This document shows positions 1 through 6,011 of a DNA stretch of 6,011 nucleotides, piece after piece. The position numbers and the translations under genes were made by a program. The notes below the pieces were generated by a model. It was not told the DNA's origin, ran no database searches, and saw only the letters and a program-made list of their open reading frames with translations. Source of the DNA: CAVWCW01 sp965365625 (GTDB lineage: Bacteria > Pseudomonadota > Gammaproteobacteria > Chromatiales > Chromatiaceae); contig CBDUCL010000186.1 in NCBI GenBank assembly GCA_965365625.1, positions 1 through 6,011 of the forward strand, written 5' to 3'. Numbering within the stretch: position 1 is the stretch's first letter; the number at the start of each line of letters is the position of its first letter.

Positions 1-1087
1 CCAATTGATCGCTGCCGGTATGGAAATGGGGAGAAAAGCGGATGCCGCCCCCCCGCAGGGCGCAGATAACACCCTTCTGCATCAACGCTCCGTGCAGCCG
101 CTCCATGTCCTGGTTCGGTACTCGGAAACTGGCAATTCCGGAACGCTGGTCAACCGCTTTCGGGCTGAGAATTTCTAAACCATTTTCTTCATATAAATCA
201 TATAAATATCCTGTATTCCTTAGAATTATTCTGGCTATAGTTTCGATGCCCACCTCGAGCAGCAGGGAGAGGCTGGCATGCAGCCCGTGGATGCCCAGCA
301 TGTTCGGGCTGCCGCACTCGAAGCGGCGGGCGTCGGTCGCCGGCTGCCAGTCCAGCCGATCATAGTCACCCCGGTGCTCGACCATGTGCCACCCAAACTG
401 CTGGAGCCGCAGCCGTTCGCGCAGCTCGGCCCGACAATAGAACAGTGCCAGGCCCTCGGGCCCCAGCATCCATTTGTGGCCGTCCGCTACCACGAAGTCG
501 GCGTTGCAGGCCGGTACGTCAAAAGGAAGCGCTCCCAGGCTCTGAATCGCGTCCACGCAGAACAAGATGCCGCGCTCCCGGCAGAAGGCGCCAATACGGA
601 CGAGATCCAGCCTCAGCCCGGTTGTGTACTGGACCGAACTGACGCTCAGCAAACGGGTGCGCTCGTCGCAAAGCGCAAACAACCGAGATTCAGGGTCATC
701 GAAATCGCCGCCCAAGGGCGCCAGCCGCAGAGCAACGCCCTGGGACGACAAGGCCTCCCAGGGGATGCGGTTGGAAGGAAACTCGCCGGCAAAGCTCACT
801 ATATTGTCGCCAGCCGCCCAATCCAGGCCGCCGGCGATCAGCGAAAGTCCCTCGGAGGTGCTCTTGAGCAAGGCGATGTCCGCCGCCGCGGGGGCATGGA
901 TCAACTGCGCCAGTTGCTCTCGCAATTCCTGTTCGACCCGCATCCATCGGGGATAATCCCGCGCACCGCAGCGGGCATTCTCCTCGGCGAAGCGTCGAAT
1001 CACTTCTGCCGTTCGCTGCGGCCAGGGCGCAACCGCGGCGTGATTGAGATAGATCAAGTCGTCTTGCAGGGAGAATTCGGAGTGCAC
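1..1087 (-). CDS. Class V PLP-dependent aminotransferase-fold enzyme (3' end cut by window edge)
   Basis: Reading the minus strand from a GTG at 1087 gives 362 uninterrupted codons to the window edge. The protein has the class V aminotransferase (NifS/isopenicillin N epimerase-like) order: an N-terminal IYLNHAA motif (about residues 13-19), a PLP-contacting Asp in VDAIQS (D179, Q182), the Schiff-base lysine in GHKWMLGPEG (K205), the RFECGSPN loop near residue 260, and a C-terminal GIRFSPHFHT with R350, expected to bind the substrate carboxylate. Family members run about 370-400 residues, so perhaps 10-30 are missing. The GTG start is chosen because GAAGGAG lies 8 bases upstream and the conserved fold begins a few residues later. 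There is no cysteine desulfurase RxGxHC motif; the equivalent place reads CALRGGGIR, so sulfur transfer is unlikely. Aminotransferase, epimerase or lyase activity cannot be told apart here. It is divergent from the dehydrogenase gene. Codons at roughly 172-240 are unusually AT-rich. Confidence 0.92.
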   Translation of the reverse strand, partial: MHSEFSLQDDLIYLNHAAVAPWPQRTAEVIRRFAEENARCGARDYPRWMRVEQELREQLAQLIHAPAAADIALLKSTSEGLSLIAGGLDWAAGDNIVSFAGEFPSNRIPWEALSSQGVALRLAPLGGDFDDPESRLFALCDERTRLLSVSSVQYTTGLRLDLVRIGAFCRERGILFCVDAIQSLGALPFDVPACNADFVVADGHKWMLGPEGLALFYCRAELRERLRLQQFGWHMVEHRGDYDRLDWQPATDARRFECGSPNMLGIHGLHASLSLLLEVGIETIARIILRNTGYLYDLYEENGLEILSPKAVDQRSGIASFRVPNQDMERLHGALMQKGVICALRGGGIRFSPHFHTGSDQL

Positions 1088-1095
1088 GCCAGAGG

Positions 1096-1102
1096 CTCCT
1101 TC
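1096..1102 (-). promoter_or_regulatory. Ribosome-binding site that decides the GTG start of the PLP enzyme
   Basis: The minus strand reads GAAGGAG here, followed by 8 bases and then GTG at 1087-1085. No ATG lies in this frame nearby; the frame stays open upstream, but without conserved sequence. Site and spacing are near ideal, so the GTG is the best start. Confidence 0.75.
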
Positions 1103-1203
1103 GAGATCGTACGAGGATATGATGTTCCATGAAATACGGGCGCCATGACAACTCTGGGGCCATTGGTCTGGACCGCCGCTTGCGTTTGCCGCCCTGGGAA
1201 TCT

Positions 1204-1218
1204 ATCGTTGGGAACGAT
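1204..1218. promoter_or_regulatory. Perfect inverted repeat in the divergent intergenic region, possible operator
   Basis: The sequence is ATCGTT-GGG-AACGAT: two perfectly complementary 6-base arms around a 3-base centre. It lies 64 bases before the dehydrogenase ATG and 116 bases before the PLP-enzyme GTG. An odd-spaced short palindrome between divergent genes fits binding by a dimeric repressor or activator that could control both. No regulator gene is visible in the window, and only one copy was found, so the role is inferred. The rest of this 195-base region holds no convincing sigma-70 -35/-10 pair. Confidence 0.35.
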
Positions 1219-1282
1219 CCGAGATCACCCTGTGTACCTCGATCCCGCCCCTAACCATCATCAACGCACAAATCAGATCCCG

Positions 1283-2248
1283 ATGAACGAGAAACCCGTC
1301 GTACTGGTCACGAGAAAGCTCCCGGACGCGGTAGAGGAAAGATTGCGCCGCTCGTTCGACCCCCGCCTTAACGCCGACGACCGCGTGTACACCCAAGGTG
1401 AATTGTTGGAATTGGCTCGAGGCGCCGACGCCATTGTCCCCACCCACACCGAGCGGCTGGACGCGGAACTGATCCGCCGTTTGCCCGACAGTATTCGGGC
1501 CATCTGCAGCTTTTCGGTTGGCTTCGACCATATCGACCTGCAGGCAGCCAAGGCGCGCGGGATCGTCGTCACAAATACGCCCGACGTGCTCAGCGACGCC
1601 ACCGCGGAGATCGCGCTGCTGTTGATGCTCGGCGCGGCCAGGCGCGCCCACGAGGGCGAGCAGTTGATCCGCACCGCCACTTGGCTGGAATGGAGCCCCA
1701 CCTACCGGCTGGGTATCCAGGTCACGGGCAAGAGGCTCGGCATTATCGGTATGGGGCGGGTAGGGCAGGTGTTGGCGCGCCGCGCCCGCGGTTTTGATAT
1801 GGAAATCCACTACTATAATCGCCACCGTCTGAGCCCCGAGCTGGAGGCCGGCGCCCGGTATCACGAAGACCTCGATGAACTCCTGGCGGTGAGCCAATTC
1901 CTTTCGATCCATTGCCCGGCCACACCGGACACCCATCACCTGCTCAATGCCGAGCGCATCGCTCGCCTGCCGGATGGCGCCGTGGTTGTCAACACCGCCC
2001 GCGGCGCGGTGGTGGATGACGATGCCCTGATCGCCGCCTTGTCATCGGGCAAGCTGTTCGCCGCCGGCTTGGACGTCTACAACGGAGAGCCGAACATCGA
2101 CCCCAGGTACCGGGAACTGGAGAACACCTTCCTGTTGCCGCACATCGGCAGTGCCACCCGCGAAACCCGGGACGCCATGGGCTTCCGCGCCCTGGACAAC
2201 CTGGATGCCATCATGGCCGGCCGGGAGCCGGCGGACCGCTTGATGTAA
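1283..2248 (+). CDS. D-2-hydroxyacid dehydrogenase, glyoxylate/hydroxypyruvate reductase-like
   Basis: A 321-residue protein, the usual length for the family. It should reversibly reduce a 2-oxo acid (glyoxylate, hydroxypyruvate or similar) to the D-2-hydroxy acid in the cytoplasm. The N-terminal catalytic domain carries SFSVGFDHID (residues 76-85), the substrate loop. The Rossmann domain has GIIGMGRVG (G153, G156, G158, G161). The catalytic triad is complete: R240 in NTARGAVV, E269 in NGEP and H287 in LPHIGSATRETR. The second beta strand ends in YYNRHR (N179, R180) rather than an acidic residue, which in this family suggests NADP(H) preference. The frame is open back to an ATG at 1145, but that extension has no family-like sequence; homology begins at KPVVLVTRKLP, so the ATG at 1283 is preferred. 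It has only a weak ribosome-binding site. The exact substrate is not determined by the sequence. Confidence 0.93.
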   Translation: MNEKPVVLVTRKLPDAVEERLRRSFDPRLNADDRVYTQGELLELARGADAIVPTHTERLDAELIRRLPDSIRAICSFSVGFDHIDLQAAKARGIVVTNTPDVLSDATAEIALLLMLGAARRAHEGEQLIRTATWLEWSPTYRLGIQVTGKRLGIIGMGRVGQVLARRARGFDMEIHYYNRHRLSPELEAGARYHEDLDELLAVSQFLSIHCPATPDTHHLLNAERIARLPDGAVVVNTARGAVVDDDALIAALSSGKLFAAGLDVYNGEPNIDPRYRELENTFLLPHIGSATRETRDAMGFRALDNLDAIMAGREPADRLM

Positions 2249-2283
2249 TTGCGGCGGCCGGGGTAGGGGGAATATCCGAAGGC

Positions 2284-2315
2284 CACGGCAGCCCATCCCC
2301 TTGCGCCGTGCCGTG
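2284..2315. repeat. Imperfectly closed hairpin (inverted repeat) after the dehydrogenase gene
   Basis: CACGGCA at 2284-2290 is complementary to TGCCGTG at 2309-2315, with an 18-base loop. No T-run follows on either strand, so it is not a canonical terminator. It could be a 3'-UTR stem protecting the dehydrogenase message, or chance in GC-rich DNA. Confidence 0.3.
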
Positions 2316-2390
2316 ATGGTTGGCGGGGTGGAATCGGAACCAGCAGCCGAAGCGGCGCGCAGCGTTCCGAACTGCGTGCACCCTTATGGA

Positions 2391-2421
2391 AACCGCCTTG
2401 CGCGTCCTCAAGGCGTTTATT
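2391..2421. terminator. Bidirectional intrinsic terminator-like hairpin between convergent genes
   Basis: CGCCTTG (2394-2400) and CAAGGCG (2409-2415) form a 7-base-pair stem around an 8-base loop. On the plus strand the stem is followed by TTTATT, and on the minus strand by GTTTCC. It can therefore serve the dehydrogenase read from the left and the TRAP-amidase operon read from the right. The stop codon of the small membrane protein (2419-2417) nearly touches the stem on the operon side. The T-runs are short, so efficiency may be modest. The rest of 2249-2416 shows no gene. Confidence 0.55.
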
Positions 2422-2608
2422 CGGCGTCAGTCTTGCTGTCTTTACCGCATTCTTCGCGGAAACTGCACCAGAAATCGTAGATCGCCAGCAGCGATACAAA
2501 GGCGATGACGACGATTAGATCGATGTCCGGGACGAAGATGGCCACGGTTGCGAGAAAGGCGATCATCGTCGCCAGCGCCAGAATCGCCATGATCAAGTTT
2601 GTTATCAT
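2417..2608 (-). CDS. Small two-helix membrane protein, last gene of the TRAP-amidase operon
   Basis: A 63-residue hydrophobic protein that I do not recognise as a named family. Residues about 5-26 form one membrane segment and about 30-49 a second, separated by a very short FVPDID turn, so the protein should be a helical hairpin. The tail after residue 50 is charged (REECGKDSKTDAE), and the two cysteines (C48, C54) lie at the membrane edge and in the tail. The ATG at 2608 is preceded by AGAAGG with 8 bases after the AAGG core; a second in-frame ATG at residue 7 has no such site. It starts 32 bases after the amidase stop on the same strand and ends at the terminator-like hairpin, which supports a real, co-transcribed gene. 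A role as an accessory to the transporter or amidase is guesswork. It is not a TRAP component itself, since DctQ and DctM are both present. Confidence 0.65.
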   Translation of the reverse strand: MITNLIMAILALATMIAFLATVAIFVPDIDLIVVIAFVSLLAIYDFWCSFREECGKDSKTDAE

Positions 2609-2640
2609 TTGCCGTACCTTCTGTTCCAGGTCTACGCTGC

Positions 2641-3987
2641 TCAGTTCATTTCCGTGAGGGTCTTGACCAGCCAGCGCGCGCTGCGCAGCAACCGGCCGTC
2701 GTCGCCCCTTGGTCCGATCAATTGCACGCCCACCGGAAGCCCGTCGGCGCCGTTCAGCAAGGGCAAAGTAATCGCCGGCACTCCGGTCAATGACCAGAGC
2801 ACATTGAACGCCGCGCTACCCGTACTTTGCAGGCCCTGCGGGGCCTGGCCCGGCGCCGCAGGCGTGAGAATGGCGTCGTAGCGGTCGAACACCTCTTCCA
2901 GTCCCGCGTACAGGGTCTCCCGCCAGTCCAGACTGGCCAGATACTCGGCGGCGGCGATTTGGCGGCCTTCCTCTACGGCGGCCCGAGTCTGCTCCGTCAG
3001 GCGGTTCGCCCCGCGGTCGTAGTAGTGGCGCAGATTGTGGGCGATCTCTGCCAGCATGATTCGGCGGTGGGCACTGGCCCCCTCGGCGAACAGGCCCGGC
3101 AGTTCGACCTCGTCACAGCGCTCGCCCAAGGCGGCGGCGAGTTCGGTGAATCCCGCTGCGCAGTCGGGCTCGATATCGGACCAGGCGGGGGTCTTGACGA
3201 AGGCCAGCAGGGGCCGCACCGGAGGCTCGGACAGGGCGGTGGCCAGCAGTTGCGGGGGCGCTGTCAGGCGGGTGTCCGGATCGGCCGGGTCGTGGCCGGC
3301 CAACACGTCGGCCAGCAGCGCCGCATCTTCCAGGCTGCGGCCGAAGGTTCCCAGGGTATCGAGCCGGCGCGAGGTGCGGAGCACGCCGCTGCGGGGGATC
3401 AGGCCGAAGCTCGGCTTGAAGCCGACGATGCCGCAGAAGCTCGCCGGGCGGATCACCGAGCCGCCGGTCTGGGTACCCAGGGCCAGGGGCACCATTCCTG
3501 CCGCCACCGCCGCCGCCGAGCCGGAAGAAGAGCCCCCGGGAGTGCGGTCCAGGGCCAAGGGATTGCGGGTCTTGGATGGGGCCAGGAAGGCCAACTCGGT
3601 GGTGACCGTCTTGCCCAGGATCACCGCACCGGCCGCCCGCAACCGGCTCACCAGCCAGGCGTCTTCCTCCGGCCGCCGACCGGCGTCCATAGCGGCGCCG
3701 TTTTCCGTCGGCAGATCCCGGGTGTCGACAATATCTTTGACGCCCACCGGCAGCCCGTGCAGCGGCCCGAGCGGCAGGCCCGCCAGGCGCTTTTGATCCA
3801 GAGCCTCGGCCTGGGCCAGGGCGTGGCCCTCGTCGAGGGCGGCCCAGGCCTGGACCTCGGGCTCACGCTGGGCGATGCGGGCCAGGCAGGCGCGGGTCAA
3901 TTCGACCGCGCGCAAGGTTCCCGTGGCCAGGGCATCGCGCAGGGCCAGGGCGCCGAGGTCCGCCGGATCTGGGGTTCCTGAGGTCAT
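2641..3987 (-). CDS. Amidase-signature family hydrolase (GatA-like fold)
   Basis: A 448-residue amidase-signature enzyme that hydrolyses a carboxamide or related C-N bond to acid plus ammonia or amine, expected in the cytoplasm since no signal peptide is seen. The Ser-cisSer-Lys triad is complete: K84 in GVKD, S153 in TPGGSSSG and S177 in GTQTGGSVIRPASFCG. The spacings of 69 and 24 residues match those known for malonamidase E2. The oxyanion loop has GTQTGGS where many members have GTDTGGS. The C-terminal SLTGVPAITLPL and GLPVGVQLIG motifs are typical, so the protein looks full length. It is unlikely to be the true tRNA amidotransferase subunit GatA, because it sits in a transporter operon without gatB or gatC and is shorter than usual GatA. 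The substrate is unknown; being 11 bases downstream of dctM suggests it acts on the imported solute or a product of it. Confidence 0.93.
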   Translation of the reverse strand: MTSGTPDPADLGALALRDALATGTLRAVELTRACLARIAQREPEVQAWAALDEGHALAQAEALDQKRLAGLPLGPLHGLPVGVKDIVDTRDLPTENGAAMDAGRRPEEDAWLVSRLRAAGAVILGKTVTTELAFLAPSKTRNPLALDRTPGGSSSGSAAAVAAGMVPLALGTQTGGSVIRPASFCGIVGFKPSFGLIPRSGVLRTSRRLDTLGTFGRSLEDAALLADVLAGHDPADPDTRLTAPPQLLATALSEPPVRPLLAFVKTPAWSDIEPDCAAGFTELAAALGERCDEVELPGLFAEGASAHRRIMLAEIAHNLRHYYDRGANRLTEQTRAAVEEGRQIAAAEYLASLDWRETLYAGLEEVFDRYDAILTPAAPGQAPQGLQSTGSAAFNVLWSLTGVPAITLPLLNGADGLPVGVQLIGPRGDDGRLLRSARWLVKTLTEMN

Positions 3988-3991
3988 AGCA

Positions 3992-3999
3992 CCTCTCCT
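3992..3999 (-). promoter_or_regulatory. Ribosome-binding site that decides the amidase start
   Basis: The minus strand reads AGGAGAGG here, followed by four bases and ATG at 3987; measured from GGAG the spacing is 7 bases. It begins at the last base of the dctM stop codon (4001-3999), so terminating ribosomes could reinitiate on the amidase. A TTG at 4002 in the same frame would overlap the stop and place this site inside the coding region, so the ATG is preferred. Confidence 0.75.
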
Positions 4000-5420
4000 C
4001 AACGCCCGTAGAATAGCTCAGGCAGCCAGAACACCAGGTCCGGGAAGGTGTACATCATGACCATGGCAAACAACACCATCGCCAGGAACGGGTAACTGCC
4101 GTTGAAGATCTGGACCAGTTTCACCTCGGGTGGCGCTATGCCCTTGAGGTAATAGGCGGACATGGCCATCGGCGGCGTCAGGAAAGAGGTCTGCAGGTTG
4201 AGCGCCACCAGAATGCCGAAAAACAGCGGATCGATTCCAAAATGCGGCAGCAGCGGCAGGAAGATGGGTACGAAGATGATGATGATCTCCGACCACTCCA
4301 GGGGCCAGCCGAGCAGGAAAATAATGATCTGCGCCATGATCAGGAACATCACCGGCGAGATGTCGAGCCCGGTGACGAATTCGCTGATGATCTGCTCACC
4401 GCCGAGATAGGAAAACACCGACGAGAAGGTCCAGGAGCCGACGAACAGCCAGCACACCATGGCCGTGGTGCGCACCGTCAGGTATACCGATTCGCGCAGC
4501 CGTTGCCAGGTGAAGGCGCGGTAGGCGAAGGTGAGCAATAGCCCGCCGAGGGCCCCAACGGCTGCCGCCTCGGAAGGGGTGGCCAGACCGAACAGGATGG
4601 CGCCCAGGACCGCGAGGATCAAAAAGGCGAGGGGGAAGAACGAGGTCAGCAACTGCAGCATGACACTGCCAAAGGAGACATCGCCGATCTCCTCTTTGCT
4701 CGGCTTGGGTGCAATTTCTGGTTGCAGCATCGAGCGCGTCACCACGTAGACGATGTAGAGCCCTGCCAGGGCCAGGCCGGGAATCAGGGCGCCGGCATAC
4801 AGCTTGACGATCGACACGCCGGAGGCGGCCGCATAGACGATCAGCATAATGGACGGCGGGATCAGGATGCCGAGGGTGCCGCCGGCGCAGATGACGCCGG
4901 CCGCCAGGCTGGTGTTGTATCGCGCTTTGAGCATCGCCGGTAAGGCGAGCAACCCCATCAGGGTGACCACGGCGCCGACGATGCCGGTGGCGGTGGCGAA
5001 CAGGGCGCAGGTGATCAGGGCGGCCACCGCCATCGAACCGGGCACATTGCGGGCGGCGATATTCAGGGTGTGGAAGAGCCGGGCAACGATATTGGCGCGC
5101 TCTACGATATAGCCCATAAAGAGGAACAAGGGCACCGCGGTAAGCACGTCATTGGCCATCACCGAATAGGTCTGATTGACGAACAGGTCGAAGATGCGGT
5201 TGTTGAACAGGCCCTCGACCCAGAGTTCCCACTGGATCCATTGGTCGGCGTCTGCCGCCACCGCCCTGTCATAGGCGCGCCACATGCGCGACGCGTCGAA
5301 ATAGGCGTAGTAGCCGAAGCCGATGCCCATGGCCATGAGGGTGAAGGCCACCGGGAAGCCCAGCAGGATGATGAACAGGAAGATGCCCAGCATGCAGAGG
5401 GCGATGACGGGATCAGACAT
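3999..5420 (-). CDS. dctM: TRAP transporter large membrane subunit (DctM)
   Basis: A 473-residue inner-membrane protein, the translocation subunit of a tripartite ATP-independent periplasmic transporter that uses an ion gradient. It is hydrophobic throughout with about a dozen membrane segments. Family landmarks are GGTLGILIPPS (residues 180-190), FGLATPSEAAAVGA (277-290) and LQTSFLTPPMAMSAYYLKG (409-427). It is longer than the usual ~430 residues because of a hydrophilic, aromatic-rich stretch at about 42-90 between the first and second membrane regions. I recall this insertion from the subgroup often annotated as mannitol/chloroaromatic TRAP permease; that name does not prove the substrate. 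The ATG at 5420 has GGAG 7 bases upstream and lies 3 bases after the dctQ stop. It ends with its stop touching the amidase ribosome-binding site. Confidence 0.96.
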   Translation of the reverse strand: MSDPVIALCMLGIFLFIILLGFPVAFTLMAMGIGFGYYAYFDASRMWRAYDRAVAADADQWIQWELWVEGLFNNRIFDLFVNQTYSVMANDVLTAVPLFLFMGYIVERANIVARLFHTLNIAARNVPGSMAVAALITCALFATATGIVGAVVTLMGLLALPAMLKARYNTSLAAGVICAGGTLGILIPPSIMLIVYAAASGVSIVKLYAGALIPGLALAGLYIVYVVTRSMLQPEIAPKPSKEEIGDVSFGSVMLQLLTSFFPLAFLILAVLGAILFGLATPSEAAAVGALGGLLLTFAYRAFTWQRLRESVYLTVRTTAMVCWLFVGSWTFSSVFSYLGGEQIISEFVTGLDISPVMFLIMAQIIIFLLGWPLEWSEIIIIFVPIFLPLLPHFGIDPLFFGILVALNLQTSFLTPPMAMSAYYLKGIAPPEVKLVQIFNGSYPFLAMVLFAMVMMYTFPDLVFWLPELFYGR

Positions 5421-5423
5421 GGC

Positions 5424-6011
5424 TTAGCTCCGCAGCTCGTCTTGGTATTCTTCTTTCAGGCCACGCCCGTCCTCGCGGGCCGTCCCTGTCGCGAAATTGC
5501 CCGGGCCCACGCCCTTGCTACGGGCCAGCTGCGCTTCGGTCTCTTCGACGTCCTCGGCTGCAATCAGCCATTCACCGGTGCGGATGCAGACAATGCAGCG
5601 AAATACCTGAGCAATGCCTTGGATAAGCAACAGCACTCCGGCCACCACGATCACGGTCTTGAATTGGAAGATGGGGATGCCGGCCGGGCTGTTGACGCTG
5701 ACCTCCAGGTAGCGCCAGGAGCGTGAAGCATACTTCCAACCGGCGATTATCAGCGCCAGAATGCCGGGGAAGAAGAACAGGAAATACAGCACCAACTCGA
5801 CCCGGGCTTGCGTGCGCGGTTTCCACAGCCGGTAAACGAAATCGCCCCGCACGTGACCGCCTCGGGACAGCGTGTAGGCCCCACCCATCATAAACAAGGT
5901 ACCATAGGTTATATAGGACAGGTCAAAGGCCCAGTCGGTGGGCGCGTTGAAGCCGTAGCGCACCAATACCTCGTAACCGACACCGATGGCCATCACCAGG
6001 ATGAGCCAGGC
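5424..6011 (-). CDS. dctQ: TRAP transporter small membrane subunit (DctQ), 5' end cut by window edge
   Basis: 195 residues are visible; the frame runs on past the right edge, so the start and part of helix 1 are missing. DctQ is the four-helix partner of DctM in the inner membrane. Helix 1 ends in VLVRYGFNAPTDWAFDLSY, the usual DctQ pattern of RY-x-FN followed by a Trp. The next helix leads into GAYTLSRGGHVRGDFVY, also family-typical. Two more membrane segments follow at about visible residues 72-92 and 115-138. The last ~55 residues form a charged soluble tail (GEWLIAAEDVEETEAQ onward), longer than in minimal DctQ proteins. It ends 3 bases before dctM, whose ribosome-binding site lies in its last codons, so the two are translationally linked. 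A GTG at 5996 is in frame but cuts into the conserved first helix and is not the start. Confidence 0.95.
   Translation of the reverse strand, partial: AWLILVMAIGVGYEVLVRYGFNAPTDWAFDLSYITYGTLFMMGGAYTLSRGGHVRGDFVYRLWKPRTQARVELVLYFLFFFPGILALIIAGWKYASRSWRYLEVSVNSPAGIPIFQFKTVIVVAGVLLLIQGIAQVFRCIVCIRTGEWLIAAEDVEETEAQLARSKGVGPGNFATGTAREDGRGLKEEYQDELRS

Noticed and set aside
1..1087. Cysteine desulfurase (NifS/IscS/SufS) assignment
   Set aside because: Fold and PLP lysine agree, but the catalytic-cysteine RxGxHC-type loop is missing; the region reads CALRGGGIR instead.
1107..1114. TCGTACGA palindrome just upstream of the PLP-enzyme start
   Set aside because: Only 8 bases and not extended by flanking symmetry; such a site is expected by chance.
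278..1132. Plus-strand open frame of 284 codons opposite the PLP enzyme
   Set aside because: No recognisable domain, and it overlaps a minus-strand frame with all class V aminotransferase landmarks. It is an antisense shadow.
1088..1160. Sigma-70 promoter for the PLP enzyme (TTGTCA near 1147 on the minus strand)
   Set aside because: No acceptable -10 hexamer lies at 16-18 bases from it; AT-rich bases further downstream are at the wrong spacing.
696..1163. Minus-strand open frame of 155 codons overlapping the PLP enzyme in another frame
   Set aside because: Arg-rich, motif-free translation; the neighbouring frame encodes the conserved protein.
1145..1282. Extended N-terminus for the dehydrogenase from the ATG at 1145
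   Set aside because: The 46 extra residues do not resemble the family, would take up most of the divergent intergenic region, and would make the protein longer than is usual. The catalytic domain begins right after the ATG at 1283.
2827..3981. Long plus-strand open frame of 384 codons opposite the amidase
   Set aside because: Its translation is low-complexity, rich in Gly, Gln, Arg and Ala, as expected for the complement of a GC-rich gene. The minus-strand frame carries the complete amidase triad and motifs.
2641..3987. Glutamyl-tRNA(Gln) amidotransferase subunit A (gatA)
   Set aside because: The amidase signature is shared, but there is no gatB or gatC, the length is short for GatA, and the gene is embedded in a TRAP transporter operon.
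3988..4002. TTG start for the amidase at 4002
   Set aside because: It overlaps the dctM stop and would put the strong AGGAG site inside the coding sequence; the ATG at 3987 is correctly spaced from that site.

Overview
The window is GC-rich DNA, apart from one AT-rich patch, with tight gene packing and good Shine-Dalgarno sites. Its protein families (TRAP transporter, amidase-signature hydrolase, D-2-hydroxyacid dehydrogenase, class V aminotransferase) are typical of Pseudomonadota with a broad organic-acid or amino-acid catabolism. No marker gene fixes the genus. There is no RNA gene, CRISPR array, insertion sequence or phage gene.

Layout, left to right. (1) 1-1087, minus strand: a class V PLP-dependent aminotransferase-fold enzyme, cut by the left edge just before its C-terminus. 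(2) 1088-1282: a divergent intergenic region with a perfect 6-3-6 inverted repeat that could be an operator. (3) 1283-2248, plus strand: an NAD(P)H-dependent D-2-hydroxyacid dehydrogenase resembling glyoxylate/hydroxypyruvate reductase. (4) 2249-2416: a convergent intergenic region ending in a hairpin that looks like a bidirectional terminator. (5) 2417-6011, minus strand: an operon read right to left as dctQ (5' end beyond the right edge), dctM, an amidase-signature hydrolase, and a 63-residue two-helix membrane protein. Gaps are 3, 11 and 32 bases, and at two junctions the next gene's ribosome-binding site lies in or touches the end of the preceding gene.

How the genes may work together (inference): the tripartite TRAP transporter imports a carboxylate-type solute, and the co-transcribed amidase cleaves an amide bond in that solute or its derivative. 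The flanking dehydrogenase and PLP enzyme could process 2-oxo, 2-hydroxy or amino acid products. The periplasmic binding protein (DctP), which would define the substrate, is not in the window and is probably just to the right of it. The least described element is the small membrane protein that ends the operon. The rest consists of known families in a plausible catabolic arrangement, and I see no clear sign of an entirely new system.
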